Notes under the pieces: generated by a model
The model's input: only the letters and a program-made list of their open reading frames with translations
What the model was told of the DNA's origin: nothing
Database searches by the model: none
Program-made: the position numbers and the translations under genes
Origin: CBDCYS01 sp965226245
GTDB lineage: Bacteria; Acidobacteriota; Terriglobia; Bryobacterales; UBA6623
DNA: 64,000 nt
NCBI GenBank assembly: GCA_965226245.1
Contig: CBDDCL010000015.1
Span: forward strand, 1,674,001-1,738,000
Reading direction: 5' to 3'
Shown here: positions 32,078 through 41,230 of the stretch, piece after piece
Layout: each line of letters opens with the position of its first letter
Position numbering within the stretch: position 1 is the stretch's first letter

Positions 32078-32104
32078 CAGAGCCCCGAACGCAAGTGAGG
32101 GGTC
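32078..32104 (+). repeat. 27-nt GNRA-loop hairpin with tandem G-A mismatches
   Basis: Arms CCCCGAAC and GTGAGGGG around GCAA, flanks CAGAG and TC. Four G-C pairs, a GA/GA internal step, then A-T and C-G pairs. The length and flanks match the other copies exactly although half of the stem sequence differs. Confidence 0.75.
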
Positions 32105-32157
32105 CGCCGCGTCAACGCGCCGCATCCAAAGTCGCCTGACGCGTCACCTAGCCAAAA

Positions 32158-32290
32158 CAGAGCCGCACCCGCAAGGGTGCGGTCGGAAGTGGGGGGTGCG
32201 CCGGGCTCCCGTGAGCCGTTCGCGGCCAGGCCGCACCATCGGGCCGCGGTCACTGCCAAACTGGGCCGCACCCTTGCGGGTGCGGCTCTG
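32158..32290. repeat. Second inverted pair of 27-nt GNRA-loop hairpins (REPIN-like)
   Basis: 32158-32184 (plus) and 32264-32290 (minus) share the stem CCGCACCC/GGGTGCGG around GCAA; the right copy has one change in the outer flank. The 79-bp spacer is unique and includes GGCTCCCGTGAGCC. Confidence 0.85.
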
Positions 32291-32350
32291 TTTCGGAACC
32301 TCGCTCGCCGTCCGCGCCTCTGTCCGGCCGGGTGAAAACTATCACACCCG

Positions 32351-33394
32351 CTACGGCATGGCCCCTTCCGCATTCAGAGCAATTCGGTAGAGACCCGTGC
32401 GCGCGGTCATATAGAGCGTCTTGCCGTCGTCGCCCCAGGCGACATTCGCCGGCACCTGCTCGGGCTGAATCGTGCCCAGGTGCTTGCCCTCGGGCGAGAA
32501 GATCCACACTCCCCCCGGACCGGTGCCATAAAGGTTGCCGTTCGTGTCGAGCTTGAGCCCGTCGGGGAGCCCCTCAGCGGTTTCCGAGGTGACATCGTAG
32601 AACACCCGGCCGTTTTCCAGCGTGCCGTCGTCCTTGACGTCATAAGCCATCCAAAGCTTTTTAGCGTTGTCCGAATTGGCTACATACAGCGTCTTTTCAT
32701 CCGGCGAGAACCCGATGCCGTTGGGACGAGTCTGGTCCTGATTGAGCAGTTCCAGCGTCTTCTCGTCGGGGCTCAGCCGGAAGATCCCGTTGAAATCGAG
32801 ATCCCTCTCCGGGTCCTCTTCCAGCTTCGCCAAGCCATAAGGGGGATCGGTGAAATACAGCCAGCCGTCGGACTTGTAGACCAGGTCATTCGGAGAGTTG
32901 AGCCGCTTGCCTTGGTACTTGTCGACGACAGTCTCTCGTTCGCCCTCTTTTGGCAGCTTGAGGCGCGCAATACGCCGGTTGCCGTGTTCGCAAATCATCA
33001 GCCGGCCCTGGGAGTCGAGTGTCAAACCGTTCGACCCAATGCCGCCCTCGCGCTCGCCCGCGAAAACCGGCTTGAGGAAGGGCGTCACCGACCCGCCCGG
33101 GGTCCACTGGTAGACAGTGTTACCGGGCACATCGCTGAACAGCAGATACGGCCCGCCTTCCCGAACCCACACCGGGCCTTCGGTAAAGACCATTCCGTCG
33201 CCAAGTTTTTCGATTTTGTAGTCAGCCGGAACGATCGCATCGAATGCCGGGTCAACGCGAAGAACGGCGCCCGCCCCGTGATCGACGGCTAAAGCGGACT
33301 CACTTTCCGGCGGGGCCTCCCCACCGCCACAAGCAAAGGCGCCAGCCATCGCAACAATCGCAGCCGACAACAAGAAAACGTACAGCTTTCGCAT
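32351..33394 (-). CDS. SMP-30/gluconolactonase-like lipoprotein
   Basis: 347 residues from the ATG at 33394, with GGAGG five bases upstream; the longer frame starting at 33559 is not supported. A lipoprotein signal (MRKLYVFLLSAAIVAMAGAF, lipid-accepting Cys22, then GGGEAPPES) predicts export and acylation. The body is a six-bladed SMP-30 propeller: FTEGPVWVREGGPYLLFSDVPGN, GITLD-type NGLTLDSQGRLMICEHGNRRIAR, LNSPNDLVYKSDGWLYFTDPPYGL, TRPNGIGFSPDEKTLYVANSD and LPDGLKLDTNGNLYGTGPGGV. The metal ligands Glu, Asn and Asp are present. The family hydrolyses sugar lactones. Not obviously linked to its neighbours. Confidence 0.88.
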   Translation of the reverse strand: MRKLYVFLLSAAIVAMAGAFACGGGEAPPESESALAVDHGAGAVLRVDPAFDAIVPADYKIEKLGDGMVFTEGPVWVREGGPYLLFSDVPGNTVYQWTPGGSVTPFLKPVFAGEREGGIGSNGLTLDSQGRLMICEHGNRRIARLKLPKEGERETVVDKYQGKRLNSPNDLVYKSDGWLYFTDPPYGLAKLEEDPERDLDFNGIFRLSPDEKTLELLNQDQTRPNGIGFSPDEKTLYVANSDNAKKLWMAYDVKDDGTLENGRVFYDVTSETAEGLPDGLKLDTNGNLYGTGPGGVWIFSPEGKHLGTIQPEQVPANVAWGDDGKTLYMTARTGLYRIALNAEGAMP

Positions 33395-33959
33395 AACAAC
33401 CTCCTGAACATCTAGGGTAGGACCAAAGGAGTCAGCGTGTCTAGCAGCCATCTCATAAACTTTCATCAGGACCAGACAGCGGGCAAGGTGGAGTAAGCTG
33501 AGGTTCCGGTTACATCGCGGCCTTCTCCCTGAGGCAGGGGCGTCGGCGAGCCGGGGCACAGCCCTTGAAAGAGACGATCGCCCGCTTGGATCAGTGCGCC
33601 ACGGGAACCCTGCCGTGTTCGGAATCGGGCAACTCGAGATCTTGCACGGCAGCGTATCGGAATACCAGTACGAGCCGCTGATCTCTTTTGAGGCGAAGAC
33701 TCGAGTGCATGTACTACGTTGTTGATAATTAAATACTTATAAGACATAACCAAAGCCCTGCACAATAAGGTGTACTTATGTTACTACGGCAATACTTTTC
33801 CTTGCTATAATACTTCCGCGAGTGTTATCCTGTCGCTAATCTAGCGGCGCTTCTCGTCCGCATCCAGAAGCGTTCGGACAAATCTCTCGACACGGGCTTA
33901 CTTACCTGGCCGCTTCCGGTCGGGTAGTTGCTGGCCTGTGCCTCACAAGCTAAGGTCGT
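33395..33959. other. Intergenic upstream of gltB
   Basis: 565 bp between divergent genes, AT-rich at 33710-33830. No gene. A possible gltB promoter lies at about 33781-33811. Confidence 0.6.
33781..33811 (+). promoter_or_regulatory. gltB: Possible gltB promoter
   Basis: A consensus -10 TATAAT at 33806-33811 within an AT-rich stretch; the best -35 candidate (TTACTA, 33781-33786) is weak and 19 bp away. The leader to the gltB start would be about 140 nt. Confidence 0.4.
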
Positions 33960-36900
33960 ATGTTGAACTACGGGTTACCACCGAAACAGGGCCTCTACGA
34001 CCCTCGGCACGAGCATGATGCTTGCGGCATCGGCTTTGTCGCCGACATCAAGGGTCGCAAGTCGCACGACATCGTCGAGAAGGGGCTCGAGGTTCTGGTC
34101 AACCTCACCCATCGCGGCGCATGCGGCTGCGATCCCGAGACCGGTGACGGCGCCGGCCTGCTGCTGCAGATGCCGCACGAGTTTTTCGTTCGTGAGTGCG
34201 GCGCGCTGGGATTCGATCTTCCCGGCGCGGGGTCATATGGCGTCGGCATGTTGTTCTTCTCAAAGAAGCCGCAGGAACAATCCGGCGTTCGGGCGATGGT
34301 CGAGAGGGTCGTTGAGGAAGAAGGCCAGCGGGTACTGGGATGGCGCAAGGTCCCCTCCGACACCAATGCCATCGGCTGGCTGGCTCGCGAGTCGGAACCG
34401 GCGATCGAACAGGTTTTCATCGCGCGCGGAGAAGGCTCCGAGGGAGTGAGCGGTGACACCTGGGAGCGCAAGCTCTACATTATTTCGAAGCGCACCGAGT
34501 CGGAAGCACTGCGGCTCCAACTGTCCCGCTACTACCCTTGCACGATGTCGGGACGCACAATCTGCTACAAGGGCTTGCTGATCGCGCCCCAGATTCCGAA
34601 GTTCTACCCCGACCTGAGCGACCCGCTGTTCAAGTCCGCGATTGCACTGGTTCACCAGAGATTTTCCACCAATACTTTCCCGACATGGGAGCGCGCGCAG
34701 CCGTTCCGTTACCTGGCGCATAACGGCGAAATCAATACTTTGCGCGGCAACATCAATTGGATGCGATCGCGCGAGGCGACGTTCTCGAGCCCGCTCTTTG
34801 GTGACGACATCAACAAGATTCTTCCCATCATCGACGAAACGGGCAGCGACTCGGCCATGATCGACAACGCTCTGGAGGTGCTGATCAAAGGCGGGCGCGA
34901 GACGCCGCACTCGATGATGATGCTGATCCCGGAGGCCTGGAGTTCCCATGAGCACATGGAGGACTACAAGAAGGCCTTCTATGAGTACCACGCCACGATG
35001 ATGGAGCCCTGGGACGGCCCGGCCTCCATTGTCTTCTGCGACGGGCGTTATGTCGGCGGCGTGCTGGACCGCAACGGGCTGCGGCCCTCGCGCTACTACG
35101 TCACCCACGATGACATCGTGGTCATGGCGTCGGAAGCGGGCGTCCTCACCTTTGCGCCGGAGAACATCCGTTATAAGGGCCGCCTGCAACCGGGGCGCAT
35201 GTTCTTAGTGGACACGGAAGAGGGCCGCATCGTCGAGGACGAAGAAATCAAGAAAACCTGCTCCACGAGGAAACCCTATCGCCAGTGGCTCGACGAGCAG
35301 TTGATCCACGCCAAAGACTTGCCGGAGCCGGAGCGGGTTCATGGCACTGACTTTGACACGCTGCTCGAGAGGCAGCGCATCTTCGGTTACACGATGGAAG
35401 ACCAGCGAATCTTGCTGGGTCCGATGGCGGCGGTGGGCCAGGAGCCGGTCGGTTCGATGGGCGTCGATATTCCTTTAGCGTGTTTGTCGGACCGTCCGCA
35501 GCTCTTGTTCAACTACTTCAAGCAGCTCTTCGCGCAGGTCACCAATCCAGCGATCGACCCGATCCGCGAACAATTGGTGATGTCAACCATCACCTACGTC
35601 GGCCCTCAAGGCAACTTGCTTGACGAAACGCCCGAACACGCTCATGTCTTGCGGGTCGAGCTGCCATTGCTGACCAACCAGGAACTCGAGCGTTTGCGCG
35701 GCGTGGGCGAGCCGGGATCGGTCGAATACGGCAACGGGAAGGGGACCGCGGGGCGCATCCGATTTGGGGCCAAGACGCTGCCGGCGTTGTTCAACCCCAA
35801 CGACGGCGGGGAGGGGCTTGAGAAAGCGCTCGACGAGCTCTGCCAACAGGCCGAGCGGGCGGCCAACAGCAGCTACAGCGTTCTGATCCTCTCCGATCGC
35901 GGCGTGGATAAAGAACGGGCTCCGATCCCGAGCCTGCTGGCGGTGGGGGCGGTGCATCATCACCTGATTCGCAGGGCTACCCGCGGCAAGGTGGGGCTGA
36001 TTGTCGAATCGGGCGAGCCGCGAGAGGTGATGCACTTTTGCTTGCTGATCGGCTACGGCGCGAACGCCATCAACCCTTACCTGGCGTTTGAAACGCTGGA
36101 GGATATGCATGAGCGCGGCACCCTGGCCGCGGGCCTCGAGCTGGACAAGGCAACGAGCAATTACATCTTCGCGATGAAGAAGGGCATTCTCAAAGTGATG
36201 TCGAAGATGGGCATCTCCACGGTGCAGAGCTACCACGGAGCGCAAATCTTCGAAGCGGTGGGGCTGAATCATTCCATCGTTGACCGCTATTTCGCGGGCA
36301 CCACCTCGCAGATCGACGGCGTCGGACTTGACGTGCTGGCCCAAGAGGCCAAGCGGCGTCACGACTACGCCTACCAGGACATCAACGAGGCCGTCACCGA
36401 GCTGGATGTCGGCGGCGAGTATCAGTTCCGCACGCGGGGTGAGCGGCACATCCTCAATCCCGATACGGTTTCGAAGTTGCAGCAAGCGGTTTGGCAAAAG
36501 AGCTACAAGTCGTTCCAAGAGTTCACCGACACGATCAACGACATGAACCGAAGCCTTTGCACATTGCGGGGCTTGTTCGAGTTCAAGAAAAACGGCGCTT
36601 CAGTGCCGCTCGGCGAGGTCGAGCCGGTGAGCGAGATCGTCAAGCGCTTTTGCACCGGAGCGATGTCGTTCGGCTCCATCAGCAAGGAAGCCCACGAGAC
36701 GCTGGCGATCGCGATGAACCGTATCGGCGGCCGCAGCAATACCGGAGAAGGCGGGGAAGACCCACGGCGCTTCGAGCGCGATCCCAACGGAGACTGGCGG
36801 CGCAGCGCGATCAAGCAAGTGGCGTCGGGACGCTTCGGCGTGACCTCGCACTACCTCGTCAACGCCGACGAATTGCAGATAAAAATCGCCCAGGGCGCCA

Positions 36901-38540
36901 AGCCCGGCGAGGGCGGCCAGTTGCCTGGGCACAAGATCGATGAGTTCATCGCCAAGATACGCCACTCGACCCCGGGCGTGGGGCTGATTTCGCCGCCGCC
37001 GCACCATGACATTTACTCGATCGAAGACTTGGCCCAGTTGATCTTCGATTTGAAAAACGGCAACCCGCGGGCGGCTGTTTCGGTCAAGCTGGTTTCCGAG
37101 GTAGGCGTCGGGACGGTAGCGGCCGGCGTCTCGAAAGGCCATGCCGACCTGGTCCTGATCAGCGGACACGATGGCGGGACCGGGGCGTCGCCCATCAGCT
37201 CGATTCGTCACGCCGGCACGCCCTGGGAGCTGGGTCTTTCCGAGACGCAGCAGGTGCTCGTGATGAACGACCTGCGCAGCCGCATTCGCGTGCAGGTCGA
37301 CGGCAAGCTGGCCTCCGGCCGTGACGTCGCGATCGCCGCGCTGCTGGGTGCGGAGGAGTTCGGTTTCTCCACCATGCCGCTGGTGACGCTGGGCTGCATC
37401 ATGATGCGCAAGTGCCACCTGAACACTTGCCCCGTCGGCATCGCCACGCAAGATCCTGAACTGCGCAAGAAGTTCAATGGCAAACCGGAGAACGTCGTCA
37501 ACTTCTTCTTCTTTATTGCCGAGCAGTTGCGGGAGATCATGGCGGAGCTGGGCTTCCGCAAGTTCAACGACATGGTCGGACGCGTCGACAAGCTGGACGT
37601 GAACAAGGCGGTCGACCACTGGAAGGCCAAAGGCCTGGACTTCAGCAAAGTCTTCTTCGACCCGCCGGTGGACAAGAGCGTCGGCCGTTACTGCACTCGC
37701 TCACAAGATCACGGGCTCGAGCAGCAGCTAGACAACGAGCTGATCCCGCGGGCGCGGCCGGCCCTCGAAGAAAAGGAAAAGGTCGACATTCACATGCCGA
37801 TCCGGAACATCAACCGGACGGTCGGGGGCATGCTCAGCAGTGAGATTGCGAGGCGCTACGGGGCCGAAGGTCTGCCGGACGATACCATCAACGCCAGCTT
37901 CAAGGGGTCGGCCGGCCAGAGTTTCGGTTGCTGGGGATCTCGTGGACTGACGATGACGCTCGAAGGCGACGCGAATGACTACTTCGCGAAAGGGCTGTCC
38001 GGCGCGCGGCTGATTGTTTACCCCCCCAAGGGCTCGAATTTCGTTTTCGAGGAGAACATCATTATTGGGAACGTCTCGTTCTACGGGGCGACCTCCGGTG
38101 AGGCTTTCGTGAACGGCATGGCCGGCGAGCGCTGCTGTATCCGCAACAGCGGCGCGCATGTCGTCGTCGAGGGCGTAGGCGACCACGGCTGCGAATACAT
38201 GACCAACGGCCGCGCGGTCATCCTCGGCGGCGCCGGCAGAAACTTCGGCGCGGGCATGAGCGGGGGCTTCGCCTTCCTGCTCGACGAACGAGGCGACTTC
38301 GCGGAAATGTCCGTTAACCCCGAAATGGTCGATTGCGACTCGCTCGACGACCCCGAGGACATGGACTACGTCAAGACGATGATTCGGCGGCACGTCGGCT
38401 ACACCAACAGCCCCAAAGGTCAATGGGTGCTCGATCATTGGGACGACATGCTGCCGAAGTTCATCAAGGTTTTCCCAAAGGAATTGAAAAAGGCTATGAG
38501 CGACCGCGTAGCCCAGGAGAAAGCCCTCGTCTCGGCGTAG
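33960..38540 (+). CDS. gltB: Glutamate synthase (NADPH) large subunit
   Basis: 1,526 residues, the usual length. A 21-residue propeptide precedes the nucleophile Cys22 (HEHDACGIGFVAD) of the N-terminal glutaminase domain. Further glutaminase motifs are HQRFSTNTFPTWERAQPFRYLAHNGEINT and WDGPASIVFCDGRYVGGVLDRNGLRPSR. The central domain and the FMN/2-oxoglutarate domain (MSFGSISKEAHETLAIAMNRIGGRSNTGEGGEDPRRF, SGHDGGTGASP) follow. The 3Fe-4S cysteines are in MRKCHLNTCPVG, and the C-terminal GXGXG beta-helix is complete. It makes glutamate from glutamine and 2-oxoglutarate with GltD. gltD lies 887 bp downstream, separated by a decayed transposase. Confidence 0.98.
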   Translation: MLNYGLPPKQGLYDPRHEHDACGIGFVADIKGRKSHDIVEKGLEVLVNLTHRGACGCDPETGDGAGLLLQMPHEFFVRECGALGFDLPGAGSYGVGMLFFSKKPQEQSGVRAMVERVVEEEGQRVLGWRKVPSDTNAIGWLARESEPAIEQVFIARGEGSEGVSGDTWERKLYIISKRTESEALRLQLSRYYPCTMSGRTICYKGLLIAPQIPKFYPDLSDPLFKSAIALVHQRFSTNTFPTWERAQPFRYLAHNGEINTLRGNINWMRSREATFSSPLFGDDINKILPIIDETGSDSAMIDNALEVLIKGGRETPHSMMMLIPEAWSSHEHMEDYKKAFYEYHATMMEPWDGPASIVFCDGRYVGGVLDRNGLRPSRYYVTHDDIVVMASEAGVLTFAPENIRYKGRLQPGRMFLVDTEEGRIVEDEEIKKTCSTRKPYRQWLDEQLIHAKDLPEPERVHGTDFDTLLERQRIFGYTMEDQRILLGPMAAVGQEPVGSMGVDIPLACLSDRPQLLFNYFKQLFAQVTNPAIDPIREQLVMSTITYVGPQGNLLDETPEHAHVLRVELPLLTNQELERLRGVGEPGSVEYGNGKGTAGRIRFGAKTLPALFNPNDGGEGLEKALDELCQQAERAANSSYSVLILSDRGVDKERAPIPSLLAVGAVHHHLIRRATRGKVGLIVESGEPREVMHFCLLIGYGANAINPYLAFETLEDMHERGTLAAGLELDKATSNYIFAMKKGILKVMSKMGISTVQSYHGAQIFEAVGLNHSIVDRYFAGTTSQIDGVGLDVLAQEAKRRHDYAYQDINEAVTELDVGGEYQFRTRGERHILNPDTVSKLQQAVWQKSYKSFQEFTDTINDMNRSLCTLRGLFEFKKNGASVPLGEVEPVSEIVKRFCTGAMSFGSISKEAHETLAIAMNRIGGRSNTGEGGEDPRRFERDPNGDWRRSAIKQVASGRFGVTSHYLVNADELQIKIAQGAKPGEGGQLPGHKIDEFIAKIRHSTPGVGLISPPPHHDIYSIEDLAQLIFDLKNGNPRAAVSVKLVSEVGVGTVAAGVSKGHADLVLISGHDGGTGASPISSIRHAGTPWELGLSETQQVLVMNDLRSRIRVQVDGKLASGRDVAIAALLGAEEFGFSTMPLVTLGCIMMRKCHLNTCPVGIATQDPELRKKFNGKPENVVNFFFFIAEQLREIMAELGFRKFNDMVGRVDKLDVNKAVDHWKAKGLDFSKVFFDPPVDKSVGRYCTRSQDHGLEQQLDNELIPRARPALEEKEKVDIHMPIRNINRTVGGMLSSEIARRYGAEGLPDDTINASFKGSAGQSFGCWGSRGLTMTLEGDANDYFAKGLSGARLIVYPPKGSNFVFEENIIIGNVSFYGATSGEAFVNGMAGERCCIRNSGAHVVVEGVGDHGCEYMTNGRAVILGGAGRNFGAGMSGGFAFLLDERGDFAEMSVNPEMVDCDSLDDPEDMDYVKTMIRRHVGYTNSPKGQWVLDHWDDMLPKFIKVFPKELKKAMSDRVAQEKALVSA

Positions 38541-38637
38541 TAGGCTATGGATTGGGTGGATTAGGCGGCGGGCTGACGCAAAAGAATGCCAAAATTAAAA
38601 AGAATTCCGAAGATAAAGATAATGAAGCGTTCCGGCC

Positions 38638-38697
38638 AAAGCCGCGAAGCGGCGCAGGATCGTAGCCCAGGGTGGAGCGAAGCGGAACCCTGGGTAA
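38638..38697. repeat. Left arm of a 60-bp inverted repeat bracketing the transposase remnant
   Basis: Contains the two nested palindromes AGCCGCGAAGCGGC and CCCAGGGT...ACCCTGGG around GGAGCGAAGCGGA. It is identical, reversed, to 39189-39248. A third copy is at 19693-19751. Confidence 0.9.
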
Positions 38698-38736
38698 CGT
38701 CCCCCCTCCGCCAAGCCCTGAAAGGGCGAAGGAAAA

Positions 38737-39146
38737 ATGGCGCAAACCTTCTCACGACTGCTCGTCCATGTCGTGTTTTCGACCAAGGACCGCACCGCCT
38801 CGCTGAAGGCTGACATTCGAAACGACCTGTTCGCGTACATCGGAGGAATCATCCGTAATTTCGGAGGAAACCCGCTGATCATTCCATCCCAGTAACCATG
38901 GGCCTGGCGGAAACGATGAGGATCATCAAGGCGAAATCGTCCCGATGGATTCGTAGGAGCGATCGATCATTTGCATGGCAATCCGGTTACGCGGGATTCA
39001 GCGTAAGCCAGTCCAGCATCCCCCAAGTGACCAAATACATTGCGAACCAGCAGGAACACCATAAGAAGGTTCGGTTCGAAGATGAATTCATCTCTCTCTT
39101 GAAAAAACACGAGATGGAATATGACGAACGGTATGTTTGGGGATAA
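38737..39146 (+). pseudogene. REP-associated tyrosine transposase (Y1/IS200-like), catalytic motif deleted
   Basis: The ATG at 38737 follows GAAGGA. The first 52 codons (MAQTFSRLLVHVVFSTKDR, then NDLFAYIGGIIRNFGGNPL) are the start of a Y1 transposase and end at a TAA. The other end continues in another frame from about 38898 to 39146: MRIIKAKSSRWI, FAWQSGYAGFSVSQSS, VTKYIANQQEHHKKV, FEDEFISLLKKHEMEYDERYVWG. The latter holds the helix that carries the catalytic Tyr. A short deletion with frameshift has removed the HUH segment that normally reads like DHVHLL. The gene is bracketed by 60-bp inverted REP modules. Confidence 0.88.
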
Positions 39147-39188
39147 ACGTTCCTGCGCCCCTTCGGGGCTTTTGGCGTGGAGGGGTTT

Positions 39189-39248
39189 TTACCCAGGGTT
39201 CCGCTTCGCTCCACCCTGGGCTACGATCCTGCGCCGCTTCGCGGCTTT
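39189..39248. repeat. Right arm of the 60-bp inverted repeat
   Basis: Exact reverse complement of 38638-38697. It is preceded by a CGCCCC/GGGGC hairpin (about 39156-39170) and followed directly by degenerate 20-bp tandem repeats. Confidence 0.9.
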
Positions 39249-39249
39249 C

Positions 39250-39372
39250 GCCGGACGACGGTTCCACGCGCTTGGCGACGGTTCCGCGGGCTTGGCGACG
39301 GTTCTACGCCGGGCGACGATTCGCGCACTGGGCGGCATTCCGCGCGCTTGGCGACGGTTCCGCGACTTTCGC
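39250..39372 (+). repeat. Six degenerate ~20-bp tandem repeats before gltD
   Basis: Unit close to GGCGACGGTTCCGCGCGCTT, repeated about six times with substitutions and small length changes. It ends about 55 bp before the gltD start. No coding sense. Confidence 0.8.
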
Positions 39373-39427
39373 TAATACCGGCCTTGCACTGAATGCCAAA
39401 CCTAGACGAAAAGCCAACAACTGAAAC

Positions 39428-40894
39428 ATGGGCAAAGTAACCGGATTCATGGAGTACGAACGTCAGACCCTGCAGGGGCGCGACGTTCTCGTCCGCATCA
39501 AGGACTTCAACGAAGTCTACATGCCGATGGCCGAGCCCGACCTGAAAATCCAGGGCGCGCGCTGCATGGATTGCGGTATCCCGTTCTGCCACACCGGATG
39601 CCCGCTCAATAACATCATCCCGGACTTCAACGATCTGGTCTATCGCGGGCGCTGGAAGGACGCGCTGTGGGAGTTGCACTCGACTAACAACTTCCCCGAG
39701 TTCACCGGCCGCATTTGCCCCGCCCCCTGCGAGGCGGCTTGCGTTCTCGGCATCAACGAAGACCCGGTCTCGATCAAGGCGATCGAAAAATCAATCGTTG
39801 ACCGCGGCTGGGAAGAAGGCTGGATCGTCCCCGAACCGCCGCCGGCACGCACCGGGAAAAAGGTAGCGGTCATCGGCGCGGGCCCGGCGGGTATGGCGGC
39901 ATCCCAGCAGCTCAATCGCGCCGGGCATACGGTCACGCTGTTTGAGAAAAATGAAGTCCCCGGTGGGTTGCTCGCCCTCGGCATTCCCGATTTCAAAATG
40001 GAGAAGCATCACGTCGAACGGCGGGCACGGCAGATGGAAGCCGAAGGCGTGGAGTTTCGTTGCGGCGTCCACGTCGGCGTTGACGTCAAGGGCGAAGAAC
40101 TCTTGCGTGACTTCGACGCCATCTTGATTTCGACGGGAGCCGAAAACCCGCGTGACTTGAAGATTCCGGGGCGCGAGCTCGACGGCGTCCACTACGCCAT
40201 GGATTTTTTGCCGCAGCAGAACCGGCGGCTCGGTGGCCGCCCGGTGGATCCCGCGTTCGATGTGACCGCCGAAGGCAAGCACGTCATCATCATCGGCGGC
40301 GGCGACACAGGCGCGGACTGCCTGGGTACCAGCCGACGGCAGGGCGCCAAGTCGATCCGGCAGTTCGAGTTGCTGCCGAAACCGCCGCTGACGCGCGACG
40401 AGCCGGGCGCTTTCCCCTGGCCCATGTGGCCGTTCACTTTCAAGGCGGAAAGCTCCCACCAAGAGGGCGACGTGCGCCAATGGGCCGTCAACACGAAGGA
40501 GTTCGTGGGCAACGGCGATGGCAACGTGAAAGCGCTGCGCGGCGTGCAGCTCGAATGGCCAGGCGTCGACCCGGAAACAAACCGCCGTCCCTTCCAGTTC
40601 GAGGACAAGCCAGGCTCGGAATTTGAAGTCCCCGCCGACCTGGTGCTGCTCGCCATGGGCTTCCTCGGTCCCGTCCACAACGGCCTGGTCGACGAACTCC
40701 AGCTCGAAAAAGACCCCCGCGGCAACATCAAGGCGACGTACTCTGAATTCCAAACCTCGAACGAAAAAGTATTCGCCGCCGGCGACGCCCGCCGCGGCCA
40801 ATCGCTGGTCGTCTGGGCCCTAGCCGAAGGCCGCAAAGCCGCCCGCGCCGTGGACGAGTTTCTGATGGGCTCGAGCACATTGCCGGCCTGCTGA
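39428..40894 (+). CDS. gltD: Glutamate synthase (NADPH) small subunit
   Basis: 488 residues, normal for GltD. The N-terminal cysteine-rich iron-sulfur region is intact: CMDCGIPFCHTGCPLNNIIP and GRICPAPCEAACVLG. The FAD fingerprint VAVIGAGPAGMAASQQL, the conserved VPGGLLALGIPDFKMEK, and the NADPH fingerprint HVIIIGGGDTGADCLGT follow. The C-terminal FAD stretch is KVFAAGDARRGQSLVVWALAEGRKAA. It takes electrons from NADPH and passes them to GltB. The repeats and dead transposase between the genes mean that gltD may now depend on its own promoter. Confidence 0.98.
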   Translation: MGKVTGFMEYERQTLQGRDVLVRIKDFNEVYMPMAEPDLKIQGARCMDCGIPFCHTGCPLNNIIPDFNDLVYRGRWKDALWELHSTNNFPEFTGRICPAPCEAACVLGINEDPVSIKAIEKSIVDRGWEEGWIVPEPPPARTGKKVAVIGAGPAGMAASQQLNRAGHTVTLFEKNEVPGGLLALGIPDFKMEKHHVERRARQMEAEGVEFRCGVHVGVDVKGEELLRDFDAILISTGAENPRDLKIPGRELDGVHYAMDFLPQQNRRLGGRPVDPAFDVTAEGKHVIIIGGGDTGADCLGTSRRQGAKSIRQFELLPKPPLTRDEPGAFPWPMWPFTFKAESSHQEGDVRQWAVNTKEFVGNGDGNVKALRGVQLEWPGVDPETNRRPFQFEDKPGSEFEVPADLVLLAMGFLGPVHNGLVDELQLEKDPRGNIKATYSEFQTSNEKVFAAGDARRGQSLVVWALAEGRKAARAVDEFLMGSSTLPAC

Positions 40895-41008
40895 AGAGAG
40901 TTTGACCCCGCTAGGGACACATCTCAACGAGCTACCCCGCAGCGTTGGGAAACAACGAAGCGGCTTTGATGTAGTTTGTCACTCCCACGTATGCTAACTT
41001 GATATCAC

Positions 41009-41230
41009 GTGGCCAGCCCAACAATTACCGATCTGCTTCAACTGAGCCTTGAAGAGCGTATTCAGCTCGTCGAAGATTTGTGGGACAGCATCGCCGCTGC
41101 CCCCGAAGCCGTTTCTCTGACCGAAGCACAAAAGCAAGAACTGGACCGCCGCCTAGAAGACTACCGCCGCGATCCCGATGCGGGTTCTCCCTGGTCTGTC
41201 GTGCGGGAACGGATGACTCAAACTGAATGA
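41009..41230 (+). CDS. Addiction-module antitoxin component
   Basis: 73 residues from a GTG. It has the typical small helical antitoxin pattern of the addiction module component family: LLQLSLEERIQLVEDLWDSIAA, then LTEAQKQELDRRLEDYRRDPDAGSPWSVVRERM. The W-DSI and the PDAGSPW box are characteristic. It overlaps the toxin start by four bases (ATGA). The family has no separate DNA-binding domain; autoregulation is less certain than for AbrB-type partners. Confidence 0.9.
   Translation: MASPTITDLLQLSLEERIQLVEDLWDSIAAAPEAVSLTEAQKQELDRRLEDYRRDPDAGSPWSVVRERMTQTE

Larger units (their letters stand above)
31974..32350. other. Intergenic between gcvT and the SMP-30 gene, filled with hairpins
   Basis: No gene. 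It holds three 27-nt GNRA-loop hairpins (32078-32104, 32158-32184, and 32264-32290 reversed) and a GGCTC/GAGCC hairpin (about 32207-32216). The gcv promoter should lie close to 31980-32060. Confidence 0.7.
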
